Below, piece after piece: positions 24,237-35,607 of a DNA stretch of 64,000 nucleotides (positions are counted from its first letter, which is position 1; each line of letters starts with the position of its first letter). The notes under the pieces are model-generated. The model ran no database searches. It was not told the DNA's origin and saw only the letters and a program-made list of their open reading frames with translations. Source of the DNA: Coleophoma eucalyptorum. Its lineage: Eukaryota; Ascomycota; Leotiomycetes; Helotiales; Dermateaceae. The DNA lies in the NCBI GenBank assembly GCA_026120035.1, contig JALRME010000004.1:1116001-1180000 (forward strand). Direction: 5' to 3'. The position numbers and the translations under genes were made by a program.

Positions 24237-26153
24237 ATGAAGCTCACCAACCCAAATGATGTACCAGTATATACTATATCTGGGGCATCTACAGCAAGAC
24301 CTCTTCCAGACTGGCTTGCTCGCAAGAGGAAGCGCAGTTTAAAAAATGACCCCGAATACGCAAATCGGGTGGAATTGCTGCAGGATTTCGAATTCGAAGA
24401 AGCCAGCTCATGTATACGGGTCAGTGATGATGGTGAATGGGTTATGAGTACTGGAACATATAAACCTCAAATCCACACTCATTACCTGCCTCATCTCTCT
24501 CTGTCCTTCGCGCGTCACACTACCACCCTTAATCACTCGTTTGTTCTGTTATCCACAGATTACTCGAAATCCCTCCATCTGCAGACCGACAAGCGGCTCG
24601 AATTTCATACTCCAGGAGGATGCCATTACCAGACACGACTGCCGAGATATGGAAGAGATCTGGTGTATGACAAACACTCCGCGGAGGCTTTGGTGCCTGC
24701 AGTTGGTGTAAACTCGGATGGTCTTGGAGAAGTATATCGGCTGAACCTCGAGATTGGAAGATATATGAAGCCCTTCCAGATCGATGTTGGAGGGGACGAT
24801 CTTACAACTGCTGGCGGTGGAGCCTTGCAGGGCGGTATAAATACTGGCAGTGTCAATTGCGCTGCGATTGCTGAGGATAGCCATAATCTTTTGGCGTTTG
24901 GGACTTCGATAGGTACTGTGGAATTCTGGGACCCACGGTCAAAAGCACGAATTGGTATACTTGCAGGCCAGGATGGTGGAATCACGGCCCTCGACTTCGA
25001 CAGATCAGGCTTATCACTAGCCACAGGCTCTTCTGAAGGCCTTGTCCAGATTTTCGACCTCCGAAGACCTGTACCAATTCTTCAAAAGGACCAAGGATAT
25101 GGTTACCCGATTAAGACTTTGATGCATATGACAACCTCCTCGCAGGAGAAGAAAATCCTATCTGCAGACAAGCGTATCATTAAGCTTTGGGATGCTACTG
25201 ATGGTACTGCGTGGACCTCAGTTGAACCAGCGGTCGATATCAACTCGGTCGCGTGGTGCAAAGAGAGTGGAATGATCTTGACTGCCAATGAGGGTAAACA
25301 GCAGCATGCATTTTTCATTCCGCAGCTTGGTCCAGCTCCCAAGTGGTGCTCTTTCTTGGATAATATGGTTGAAGAAATGGCAGAGGAAGCACCTACAGAG
25401 ACATACGATAACTACAAGTTCTTGACCTTGCCTGAATTGAAGCAGCTTAACATGGGTCATCTTGTGGGAACGACGAATCTTTTACGACCATATATGCATG
25501 GATACTTTGTTGCCTCCAAACTATACGAGCAAGCCCGCCTCATTGCCAACCCTTACATCTGGGATGATGAAAGAACCAAGAGAATCAAAGAGAAGGTGGA
25601 GAAGGAACGCGCGAGTAGAATCAGAGGAGGAAAGAAGGTCAAGGTCAATCAGAACTTGGTTGATCGAATGCTTAAGAAGCAAGAACGAAGAGAAAAGGTT
25701 GATGATTCCGCTGGAATCTTGGGTGACGACCGTTTTGGCAAATTGTTCGAGGACGAAGATTTCGCTGTTGATGAACGAAGCAGGGAGTTCCAGGCACTCA
25801 ATCCCAGCACCAAGGTCGGGGAAGCCGCGCCTGCAGCTTATAAGGATAGTGGGAGCGACACGGAAGATGAGGAAGAGGGAGGCAGTACCTCAAAGCCCAA
25901 ACCCAAGCCCGAGATGCGCATCTCATCCTCTTCATACAAGAAATCTGGTCACCAGAGCCGTGACAAGGCACTTGGCTCTCGTGTTCAGGGTGCTGGGCGT
26001 GTTAGCAAGAATAAAGCTGATGTTGTTGGTGAACGCCAAGTCACATTTGCGCCAGCTGGTAAGAAGCAGGAAGAGAAATCGATTCCAGTTCGTCAAGGAA
26101 GACGTGATGATGGGAGAAGAAGTGCAAGTGGAAATGTTTTCAGAAAGCTATAA
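24237..26153 (+). CDS. ENP2: ribosome biogenesis WD40 protein Enp2 (NOL10)
   Basis: A single exon of 638 aa. Enp2/NOL10 is a nucleolar WD40 protein of the small-subunit processome, needed for 18S rRNA maturation. The start MKLTNPNDVPVYTISG and the phrase RKRKRSLKNDPEYANRVELL are family hallmarks. WD-like repeats fill residues about 60-370 (for example VEFWDPRSKARIG, VQIFDLRRP, IKLWDATDG). After them come LPELKQLNMGHLVGTTNLLRPYMHG and the NUC153 motif DDRFGKLFEDEDFAVDE (about 500). The C-terminal 120 residues are acidic then basic, typical of a nucleolar tail. It reads through with no stop or intron, which is unusual beside its intron-containing neighbours but common for this family. Confidence 0.94.
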   Translation: MKLTNPNDVPVYTISGASTARPLPDWLARKRKRSLKNDPEYANRVELLQDFEFEEASSCIRVSDDGEWVMSTGTYKPQIHTHYLPHLSLSFARHTTTLNHSFVLLSTDYSKSLHLQTDKRLEFHTPGGCHYQTRLPRYGRDLVYDKHSAEALVPAVGVNSDGLGEVYRLNLEIGRYMKPFQIDVGGDDLTTAGGGALQGGINTGSVNCAAIAEDSHNLLAFGTSIGTVEFWDPRSKARIGILAGQDGGITALDFDRSGLSLATGSSEGLVQIFDLRRPVPILQKDQGYGYPIKTLMHMTTSSQEKKILSADKRIIKLWDATDGTAWTSVEPAVDINSVAWCKESGMILTANEGKQQHAFFIPQLGPAPKWCSFLDNMVEEMAEEAPTETYDNYKFLTLPELKQLNMGHLVGTTNLLRPYMHGYFVASKLYEQARLIANPYIWDDERTKRIKEKVEKERASRIRGGKKVKVNQNLVDRMLKKQERREKVDDSAGILGDDRFGKLFEDEDFAVDERSREFQALNPSTKVGEAAPAAYKDSGSDTEDEEEGGSTSKPKPKPEMRISSSSYKKSGHQSRDKALGSRVQGAGRVSKNKADVVGERQVTFAPAGKKQEEKSIPVRQGRRDDGRRSASGNVFRKL

Positions 26154-26272
26154 ACAGTGCAACCGATTCATGCTAAGACTAACAAGACGCCATACTCCTG
26201 AGCTTAGTCATTCTCGACACAGACCTGCTGGAAAGAACACCATGGGTATCAATTGTTGCCTCGACACCTATA

Positions 26273-26947
26273 TCACCTTCGGAACTTTTTCGCCCAACCA
26301 GGCTTTTTCTGCGGCTCCGACATTTCAAAAGACTTCATCTTGCGGCTACTCCCTTTCTCGATATCAAAACTAATGCTTCGAGGCGTTTGTGGTCCCTCAT
26401 CGATTCGTTGAAGCCCTCTCGAGTTCCGGACATCTTTTGGGAATGTCATCCTCCGAGGTGTCAATGCTGTGGCTACTCTTTTCGCGGACCTGCGGATTTT
26501 CTTCCGGACTTCCCATGACCTCTTCTTTGCTTGCCAGAACAAGATAGACGAAGCAACTGGAAATATCAGCATGTATAGTCGACCAGTTGAAATATTGGAG
26601 GACTTACTTCCAAAGACAACTACTACAACAATCACTACTATAACCGCAACAATTCCTGCCCTGGACAATTGGATGCCACCCGAACTCCCCCCAGACGCTC
26701 CAGCATCATTGTTTACTCCATTACCGATCTCGGATGTATCTCCTGGAGCTGCCCCGCCGCCTGGCTGTTGAGGAGTAGTTGTGGCAAGGGCCGAGAAGAG
26801 AGATGCAACGGAGCTTGAGGACATTGCTGGCGTTAAGGAGATGGACGTCGTTACTGCAGCGGATTGTGAAATCGTGGTGCTTTGTGCTGTAATTTTATGG
26901 AGATAGAGGAGGTTCAGCATCAAGCTGAAGAAGAGAATAGCTCTCAT
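26273..26947 (-). CDS. small single-pass membrane protein, unknown function
   Basis: Exons 26947-26608 and 26556-26273 (minus strand) give 207 aa. Residues 1-21 look like a signal peptide (MRAILFFSLMLNLLYL, cleavage near TAQS). A Ser/Thr/Gly/Pro-rich, probably O-glycosylated, ectodomain of about 70 residues follows, then one transmembrane helix (GIVAVIVVIVVVVVFGIASS) and a strongly basic cytoplasmic tail containing RRSAKRVATALTPRR. The layout resembles fungal wall-stress sensor-like or Mid2-like proteins, but there is no cysteine-rich domain, so I do not assign one. The 51-nt intron falls inside the membrane helix, and its removal restores an uninterrupted hydrophobic run, which supports the model. 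It converges with ENP2, 119 bp apart. Confidence 0.65.
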   Translation of the reverse strand: MRAILFFSLMLNLLYLHKITAQSTTISQSAAVTTSISLTPAMSSSSVASLFSALATTTPQQPGGGAAPGDTSEIGNGVNNDAGASGGSSGGIQLSRAGIVAVIVVIVVVVVFGSKSSNISTGRLYMLIFPVASSILFWQAKKRSWEVRKKIRRSAKRVATALTPRRMTFPKDVRNSRGLQRIDEGPQTPRSISFDIEKGSSRKMKSFEMSEPQKKPGWAKKFRR

Positions 26948-28784
26948 AATGAAAGAAAATCGAACAGATTTCCTGAAACACCTTGACGCCTAGATTGAGA
27001 GTGAATGTGATATGAGTGAAATGGTGCACAGTTGCCGTGTGCTTGCAATACTTCGTGGCTGAAATTTGTGACTGTGAAAGAGGAAGACATGCACTTATTA
27101 TCTCATGGGCGCTCCATTCTTGGCCGATTATTGGGTCCAACATTGGCATGTAACTCAAGACCCTAACGCATCATGAAACTTCTATATTCTTGGGATGGCC
27201 ACAAATGTCCTCTTGTATCGACTTCATTGGTGAGAGAATCTCAGCACTTTGATGTTCAGCGCGTATATCCCTTGAGCTTAATTTGGCAGCCAATCAGCCT
27301 TGCCGGGTGCTATTTTAACGACGTCGGCACTTATCCTTACTTCACCTCACATCTTCAATACCCACCTCTGAGCTGCAACCAACAGTGCAGCAATTACCGC
27401 GCCCTAAGTTTTGAACACTTCTCTGGCGCAGTTGAGACTGGGCGTATTGACCTTGAAACATGTGACGACAGGCTGACGACTGCAGCCAATCATCTGCAAC
27501 ACTGAAAGCCCAGCCTCCTAAGCGCCCATGTCCCCGTTCATATCTTGGACAACGTATTTAATCCTGGAAGCCAAGTGTTATTACAAGTGATAAATTGCAA
27601 ACTCAGCTCTTTGGTTGCAGATAAGGCCTTGGCATTTTCAATTCCTGGTGACATAGAGGATTTCTATATGAACACAGGATACAGCAAATTTCTTGTTAGA
27701 GATGGATGATCCTCCAGCTCCCAGAATGGATTCTCACTAGTCTGAAAGTTGTGGACGTTTAGCAAGTTTCGTTAGGCATGCATTACATAAACTTCACAAT
27801 ATGTGTTAGTGTGTGGCCTAGTAATCAGCATTTAAACCGAAGTTGTAGAATTATGTCGACTCAGCTGGTTTTAAAGTCTAGCCCTACTGTGCGTTGTGAA
27901 TTATGCCTTAGGAGCTGCGCCTGGGGGGATTTCGACTCTCAATACCTAATCATGTGCTCTTCTGGATCACCAGCAATTGACGTTACTTCTGAATTGACCT
28001 AGGGCCACACAACATTAGCCAATACTTATTGCCATTTGATCAGTGCTTCTATAATCAGTCATTGTATTAATTTAATCCTCTGCTCTCATGGCTTTGGTTT
28101 GCTTAGTATGTAAGCGCTTCTTGATATCGCTTTTGATTGAAGTTTTTCTAAATGCAAACTTCAACTAAGTTAACGCCAAAGAGACTGCAGCCGTGACCTG
28201 AACGTCCTAGACAATGTTTAATAGAACATTCAAGTCATCACTGCTTGTATCAAATAGCAAAACCCAAGGTGTTTGGCTTAAGTATAGAGTCAAGCGCAGC
28301 AAGTTGTGAAATGAATTGGTTCTGCTCCCCAATTGGTTCCTCTGCTGCTAAGAATTCTTGAAGGAAACCTAGATGCATCATATTGATTGTATAAACTGAT
28401 TCGGACCTTAGTACGGATTCAGAAATCAAAAATCTCGGCTTCATCAAGTATGGTATTGTCGACAAGAAAAACTAGCTCGCGGCGCCCGAAACTCCGGAGG
28501 CAGGAACCATTTACAAACTATCTCCATGCCTCACCATACCTCACCATACCTCACCTCACCCCAGTGTTCATAGTGAAGATTCAAGGAAACTAACTATATC
28601 TCGATGAGTAAAGCCACAAAATCTCTTGTCATTATACCGCTACTCTGACCCACGGAATTTCATCTCCGGCTCCACATGACCCAAAAGCCAGCATTGTCGG
28701 GCTCAACCTACATACTTGGGCGATAGGACATTGGAACAGGGCCTTCAAGTTGGTATTCGATAGCTCTGCCGAGCTGATACAGCC
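26948..28784. other. intergenic, no gene seen
   Basis: About 1.8 kb, A+T-rich in its middle (27600-28300). Open frames are short and without domain features. It contains a small tandem repeat at 28525-28560. It separates the small membrane protein from the large coiled-coil gene and presumably holds the promoters of both, which are divergent. Confidence 0.45.
28525..28560. repeat. short tandem repeat, 10-bp unit
   Basis: TCACCATACC occurs twice in a row (28531-28550) with partial copies on both sides (CCATGCC before, TCACCTCACC after). It lies about 225 bp before the start codon of the coiled-coil gene. This is a simple repeat with no known role. Confidence 0.6.
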
Positions 28785-31700
28785 ATGAACTGCTCTGCAG
28801 AGCAAGAAAGTCAAATTGCGGCTCCTTCACAAGATAAGCAGCCTTCTTTTGATATGGACGCCTCTGTGAACAATGGTGCGTACCAGAAATCCGATCAACG
28901 CGAACAAAACATTGGAGATATCAGAATAAATCCCGAAGTTCGCTCACAAAATCATCTGGTCGGTCCTAAAATCCCTTCACAACACCACATCGACCAGGGA
29001 GGCCAAGCTCCGGATGATAGTTTTGAAGGGACACAAAATATTGCAACGAATAATATGATGGAGATAATTGGCACCATTGATTCGATTGATTCGAATGATT
29101 CAGAGATTCAATTTATTAGACTTCAACCACAAGCGCAGCAGGACAGTTTCTTAAGCGGAACCGAAGAGCTTCAGCTTACCCCTCTTGCACCAGACACACA
29201 ATCTAAGTGCTTTTCTGGATGCGAAGGCTTTCACGAGGAAACTAATGTGGAACTGGTTTCTCCAGGACAGCGTGAAGACTTGATTACCCAAAAAGGACAC
29301 GCAACTTCAGTCTCACGAGAACAATACCTTGCCCCAACTTCCCGGAAAGAGCCAGTATCGTTAGAGCTTGCCAAAATAGGTTCAAACAAAGAAGTTAAGA
29401 TCCCAGATCCTCAGAAAGAACATATGATACCAGAAGCCCCAGATCAGTTCTTCATAGCCTCTTTCCAGATCAATCCCCATAATTTAAACTGTCCTATAAA
29501 TTGCAACAGCAAAAAGTCCCTTAAAGCTCGCTTTGAAAAGCTTCCAGATCAAGTAGTTGCTGTACAACAGATCCAAGACTCTTTCAAATTTGGGGAGCGG
29601 TCCCAGCTTGGTACAAAGCAGCTACAGCAGGTATCACAGGAGAACCTGTTCGGTTTTGGCTACCTCAACGATAATGCACTTGGTCAATCCACAGTATGTG
29701 CGGTACCGCTACTCAGTAAGTATTTGGTTAAAGCTTCTTTATATCTTTTACTTCATCGCTGACGTACCAATTCAGGCCGGCACAACATCTCATCTATAAG
29801 CGGAGCATCAGAATCTTCATCCTCCCATCATGACTTTGGAGCACCATCTCAAGTTCTGGCACAAAGCCCATTGCAAGCTCAAGATTTGAACTCGAAGCAG
29901 ATTCAAGAGCCCGTGATTGATATTTCTCCAGAAACAAAAATACTGTCAGCGTTGGCGGAGGTTCCGATAATCCCGCAAGTCACGCCAGAGAACGGTACTG
30001 TGCAAAACGATGGCCGTATGAGCCCACAGGACTTCAAAGAGAGTTTATGTGCTCCTTCTTCAACACATGAGTCCATTGACGACCCGGAACAGTTTACAGA
30101 AAAAATCGTAGAGTTAAGAGCACCGGCTGAAGATGCAAAATTAGTGTACTCTCAAGACCATGTCGGTTTGAAGTGGACTACTATACAAGATATCGAAAAG
30201 TCCCAGAAGGATTACAACCGCCATAATGACTCTGGAAAAGCTTCGCAGCAAATTAAGGAGATAACGCCGCCACGGCCAAAGAAGAACTGTATTCCAGCGG
30301 CTCAGCCTCCTCCAGTCATCTGTACGGTAGTAAATGAGGTAATGAATGAGGCTCTCCCCAGGTAGGTAACTCGCTCTAGTATTACTACACTTACCAAATC
30401 ATTTTAGCTCATCAAGGAGAATTATGTTACCATCTCAGAACGCTGCTGTTGCACAAGTCGAAGCTATAGACCAGAGAAGTAATTATTATGCGAGTAATGA
30501 ATCAAACACGCATCGATCAAGGCGTCCTCGTCGATACCGCGGCAGACAAACGAGGCCTCTAGAAACTCTTATCTCGATCACGAAACACAAAGAGGCAGAA
30601 AGGAACTCGGAAATGGAGGCAATGAGGCAGTCTCCTGCGATGACATCAAAATCTCAAACAACGCCACATGGGGAGGGACAGCCCATAAATGACGCATATT
30701 TTCCGCATAGGTTCCATAAATCTGCAGGTTTAGACGAAAGCAAGGAACACGGACTTCTTGAAAATGCGAAGTCTAAAGAGTGTCATGCAACCAAAAATGT
30801 ACATGAAGAGCTGGTTCCACAAGCACATATTGACAATGCCCCAATTGTTGTCCAGTCGGTTCTCAATCATACAAATGGAAGCTTTGACAGTATAGTGCCT
30901 CAACAGGCCGGAGAGTCTGATCGTAGCTGCTCTACGGCTTTCTTTGCAGGATTCTGTGACAATCCTGGGGAGACATATGCTGCGGAGACACCGGGAAAGT
31001 GTCGAATGGCTTCCGGGAACTTAGGTATCACTGCAAATTCCAGTAAGGAATCGGGTATCTTCAATGTTAGTGATGTTGATACGGTTGTTACTTACGAAAA
31101 GGATGATGAAAATATCGTCAATAGAACGGATTTAGCTCAAGAATCTTCATTTATACGGCCTGAGCACGATGCTACCATCAGAGTACATTGCCATGCGAGA
31201 TTCCCGGCGTCCTACAAACCTTTAGCCAGAAAATCTCCAGTAAGCAGTGTCATGGGGCGACCAATTCCTGCAGAGCATCTTAAGACACGAGAAATTCAAC
31301 AATTATTTAGTGATATTCAGCCCAAGAGAGTACAGAAAATTAACCCAGTCAAAACAGATATTGAGGCGCTGGAAGAAAATCGCCAAAGGTTGTTTAAAAC
31401 GGTTTCTAGTTGTCTTGACTCAGTCAAAGGTCGAATCAATAAGCTAAAAAGCCACGTCGAATTCTTCTATGATCAGGAAAAACTAGCCCAAGACCTCAAT
31501 GCAAACACGCAGGCTGCATTAGAGGAACCGAAGTCATCAGAAGAGGATAATACCGGGCTAGACAGCCTAGAACAAGAATATATTTCGAAGTCTGGAGGGA
31601 CTAAGAGAGCGTTGGAGCAGTCATTAGCTTCCAAAGAATTGATGGAAGAGAGATTTGCGCATCTTGAGATACAATATAAACAAGTTCGAATGACGGAGGA

Positions 31701-33994
31701 GTGGGCTGCGACACGCTGCAACCAGTTTGAGCAACGAGAAGCTGACCTGATAGCGAAAATGGACGAGAAGGAAAGGATAAGTCACCAGAAGATCAAAGAA
31801 TACAAGGATGAATGTAATAGAAAGATTCGTGAGCAGAAGATTATTCACGAGAAGCAACAGACCAATATCAAAATTTTGACTGCTCACTGCCAACAGTTAC
31901 GCGACAAGATAACGTCCTTGGAACAGAAGCAAACTTGTTCCGACGCTGAGTCCAAAACTCTAGAGCAATTGAATGATGAACCCAGGGTTAACATTAAGCT
32001 GAGAGAGCAAGAATCTGACAAGGAGAAGTCAATCTTGGAGCATCTTCAAAGAACTTTGGACCAGCTTAACAAGAAATACAACGATCTGGAGAACTTGCTC
32101 GAGAAACACAGAACTGACATATCTGAGGATCTAACTAGGGAAGGCGGGGCCTTTGCTACTATCTTGAAGATAGAATCATTGACCAAGGAAAAGTAGGTAT
32201 CTATAGCGCCTTTTAATGTATCAATCTGATCGCTCTAGGGTGAATGAAATGTCAACTGCGGTGAGCTCTTTCAGGGCTCAAGGCCTGGAAAGTTCCGAAA
32301 TTCTCATCAAATATGTTGAGTACATCGCTAGGAGGTTTGTGGTCAATCCCAAGATTGGGTTCTTTGCTTACAAGGTTTATAGAGTCGAGGCCAGGCTTCA
32401 AGACAATAAACTTGGTACTACCAATGCCAATAAAGATCAAGTTAGGCAGCTTATGAAGTTTGGAGAAACTATGACGAGCCTGTATTCCGGAATTAAAGAG
32501 CAAACCCAGCTCAAGGATACTATTATTGAGCTACGTGAGGCGAAATCCGATCTATCAGCATCTTTGAGTGCTCATGAGAAAGATTTGCAAAGTATGACTG
32601 CAAAAAATCGGGACTTGAGGCGAGATTTAGCAAATTTTCAAAGCCAACTTAATGAAAAGACGAAAGAGCTGGAAATAGCTCTTGCTTTGCCTCACGACAA
32701 CCCAATTATAAGGGCCCAGCTACAGGATCTAAACCGATCGAACAGCTTTCTAAAAGAGCAGATTGATGCTGTTAATGCAGAGAGATCTCAATTGAAGAAT
32801 GATATAAGCGTGTTCCAACAGGCTGCTCAACGTCAGTTGGAGAGCCTTCAAGAGAAATATGTCGAAGCTGAATTAAAGATTCAGAGATTAACCGCAGGAA
32901 AAAAGAGCATGGAAGCAGAACAACAGAAGAGAATTGATGCAACCAAGCTAGACATGGCTCGAAAAACAGCTGAGCAGCAAGAAGAAATGAAGCTGAAGCA
33001 CCAAGTTGCGATCAAAACTCTTGAGCAAGCTTACGAAGACGCCAATATTCAAGTTGGTGAGACTTGTAAAAGCTTGCAAGAGGCTCATGAAGTAACCATG
33101 AAAGATTCTGTTACTATTATGAAGCTTAGAGAAGAAGTTGAGAATCTTAAGTCTTCTGTGGATGGATTAGAAGAGAAACTTGCAGGAAGACAGGAGGCGT
33201 ATAAATCCTGCCTCGAGACTATAGAGAGGTGGAAAGAGAACTGGGAGGCCATCAACAAAGAATTTTGTTCTCTTCGAGAAGATAATCTAGTTGCAGCTAA
33301 TGTTCGGGCCCAGTTTGACGAAGTCTCGGAGCAATATCAAGTGCGGCTAGCAGAACGAGACGCTCTTAAGAAAGAACTTGTAAACACCATTTCGAAGCTT
33401 GAAAAAGATAAAATCCAGTATTCAGAGAAAACTCTTGTACTCACAGAATACTTAAGAGGCGAAAAAATTATTTCTGTGGATGAATCAGCCGATACATGGC
33501 TGGCAAATTTGTGTTATCAGCAAACACTCATTAAATCCAAAATTCCGGCGGTGGAAACATTACAGAAAACATACGACCAGGCAGCAAAAAATTACAAGGA
33601 AAGCCACAACCAATCATCACAGCAAAAAAATATAAGTGAACTATCTCATTCCTTAGGAGCGTCACAAACTACATTCATGCGTGTCCCTGCAAACCGATAT
33701 AGGAAAGGGATTCTCAAGCAAAAATCCATGGCAAAGATTGCGACTAGAACTGAATCTGTACCAATCAGTTCTACCACATGCAAGCACGCAGTCCAAATGA
33801 CACCCAAAGATTCAATACCAAGAATTTCGAGCAGACCCATAAAATCAAATGAGGCATGGAGTGCTTCTGAACAAAGGCAGCGGGTGTCTCTTGATTTAAG
33901 AAACTCACCAATGCTTGGAGGTGCGAAACGAAACCGTATACCTAGCGTGGAGCAGCTCGAGAGCGAACGACCAGTAAAACGGGCACGGCACTAG
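28785..33994 (+). CDS. large coiled-coil protein, function unknown
   Basis: Exons 28785-29715, 29776-30361, 30408-32192 and 32239-33994 join in frame to 1685 aa. I do not recognise the family. Residues 1 to about 820 are Gln/Ser/Glu-rich and look disordered, with one basic patch (RRPRRYRGRQTR, about 540). From about 830 to 1540 the sequence is almost all heptad-like coiled coil (for example LKEQIDAVNAERSQLKND and VENLKSSVDGLEEKLAGRQ), with a break around 1110-1165 near the last intron containing ILIKYVEYIARRFV. The last 100 residues are basic and Ser-rich, ending in PVKRARH, a likely nuclear localisation signal. This layout (disordered head, long rod, basic nuclear tail) resembles spindle-pole-body, nuclear-structure or synaptonemal-complex proteins such as Sordaria Sme4. 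That is only a guess from shape. An upstream in-frame TGA supports the chosen ATG. Confidence 0.75.
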
Positions 33995-34672
33995 AAGCCG
34001 AAGCAAGAACTCGAGAAAACAGTAATACGAATATATCGTGGTCGTGAGGCATGGACTGGTGAGATGTCGAGGTTGTCATTATGACGCTCGAATCTTTACA
34101 AACGAGCATATTTTAAGCGACACGACCATGACCGAGGTAGCAAGTGCTTTAAAACTGCATCATTTGTACGATTGCTTATGACGAGATTGTGAAAGAACTG
34201 CAATTTATCAAGAGAAACTATGGGCTGGGATTACAGGTGTATCTGCGTTGAGAAGAACATCTTGCTGAGAGTTAGCAAGCAGTTCCTAAGGACATTCGCT
34301 ACCAAATAAGATCATTTTAGCTTTCAAGACCCTCAATATCAAATATAATGCGATTGTCTTTTGTAGCCCTAAAACGCCTCCCTATGCTTACTTATTCGTA
34401 CAATGCTCCCTTCCACTACTTGTACACATGTACATCGGATAGTCAGCGTAATAAGACCCAATCCATCTCCTAGGCAGACTTGGATGCTTTGTGAATGATT
34501 CAACTTTGCGAGTCCAACCTCTTACGCCGCAACTTATCTTTGTCCTCGTCCACGTAATATGAACGCTTTCGTCCTTCCTCTTTTCTGTGTCTTTGTCTCT
34601 CTAATAAATCCCCAGCCGATTCTTTCCTCGTATGAAGACCCAAAATATCATATCGTATCATGCATCCAAAAA
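33995..34672. other. intergenic between convergent genes
   Basis: About 680 bp between the coiled-coil gene and the MRPL39 stop. I see no gene. It should hold both 3' UTRs. Confidence 0.45.
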
Positions 34673-35104
34673 CTATCGTCCACCACCACCACGTTTCTGC
34701 TCAAGGAAAAGGACCTTCTTCCTCACTGTTCACATATCCACATTAGCCATTTTCGCCACCTTCACTAGTCCTCCCTTCCGGACCCCTCATCCTAACCACA
34801 GACCCAAGACGAAGTGCAATATCGAGAAAGAACGTACCGACTGGATCATACTTGAGCATGCTCAATGGCCTGTGCGTTCGTGGTCGGATTAGGGTCTTGT
34901 AGTACCCCGTCAGCGCCATGGAGACGATGCGGACGGCGATAGTTCGTGATTTGGCTGGTGGTTGAGAGTTAGCATTGGGTTCTTTGGGTTTCGGGTCTTG
35001 GATTTTTGGGTGCTTAGGAGAGAGAATTGAGGGTTGGTATTGGGAGGAGGGTGTGGGGGAGTGATCGAATTGGTTGGGGGTGGTAGGGTACCTTTCTTGG
35101 CCAT
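34673..35104 (-). CDS. MRPL39: mitochondrial large ribosomal subunit protein bL33 (Mrpl39)
   Basis: Three exons on the minus strand, 35104-35092, 34954-34838 and 34725-34673, give 60 aa. The product begins [18 protein letters not shown] and continues [34 protein letters not shown] and a Gly/Arg tail (KRGGGGR). This is a clear match in size and sequence to fungal bL33m, a component of the 54S mitochondrial ribosomal subunit; [15 protein letters not shown] is the family core. Exon 1 is only 13 nt, which makes the gene easy to miss in automated calls. Introns are 137 and 112 nt, with good donors (GTACCC, GTACGT) and a GCTAATG branch before the second acceptor. Like other bL33m proteins it has no long presequence, only basic N-terminal residues. 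Confidence 0.92.
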
Positions 35105-35157
35105 CTTGATTGACGGATCAGTGGGAGCTGGGTTGAGTTGATATGATGTGGATGGAA

Positions 35158-35177
35158 GAGCTGAGCTGAGCTGAGCT
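35158..35177. repeat. four tandem GAGCT units
   Basis: Four perfect copies of the 5-bp unit GAGCT lie 54 bp upstream of the MRPL39 start codon, probably in its promoter or 5' UTR. Confidence 0.7.
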
Positions 35178-35281
35178 GTCGTCTGGCGCGACTAAGGAAT
35201 TGAATTTCTGGCGATGCGATGCTTGAATTGCTGCCTGGGTGCCTTAGGTTGAGACTGACAACGGATGTGATGGAACGCGAG

Positions 35282-35287
35282 CACGTG
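35282..35287. promoter_or_regulatory. CACGTG box upstream of MRPL39
   Basis: A palindromic CACGTG followed by AT lies about 180 bp before the MRPL39 ATG. CACGTG is bound by bHLH factors such as Cbf1 in yeasts, where it is common in promoters of mitochondrial and respiratory genes. Function here is inferred from position only. Confidence 0.35.
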
Positions 35288-35607
35288 ATATGCCTTGCGG
35301 TATTGCGCGCAGAGAAAGAAGGCTTAAGACTTAATCCTTCTCGAAATGTTCAGAATTATGCACCATTGAGAGAAATATTTTGATATTTGTACTTCAAGAC
35401 TGGCTTCTTCAATTCTTTTGCTCTAGTCATCAAAGTTTCGTTGCTCATCTACGCCTTGGTATCTCTCCTGGTCACATAGCAACTCCCTTGCTATAAAGTA
35501 TCTCTCCACCTTTGTCACGCAACCTGAATCAAAAGGCTACATCCGATATACCCATATTTACCGGGCCTGCGCATAATTCAAGATCTTCACGAACCAGCCT
35601 CATATAC

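Larger units (their letters stand above)
35105..35607. other. intergenic ALT1 to MRPL39
   Basis: 503 bp between two genes read on the minus strand, so it holds the MRPL39 promoter and the ALT1 3' UTR. It contains the GAGCT repeat at 35158-35177 and a CACGTG box at 35282. Confidence 0.45.

Noticed and set aside
28525..28560. CRISPR-like array
   Set aside because: The unit is 10 bp with no spacers. It is a simple tandem repeat in a eukaryotic genome.
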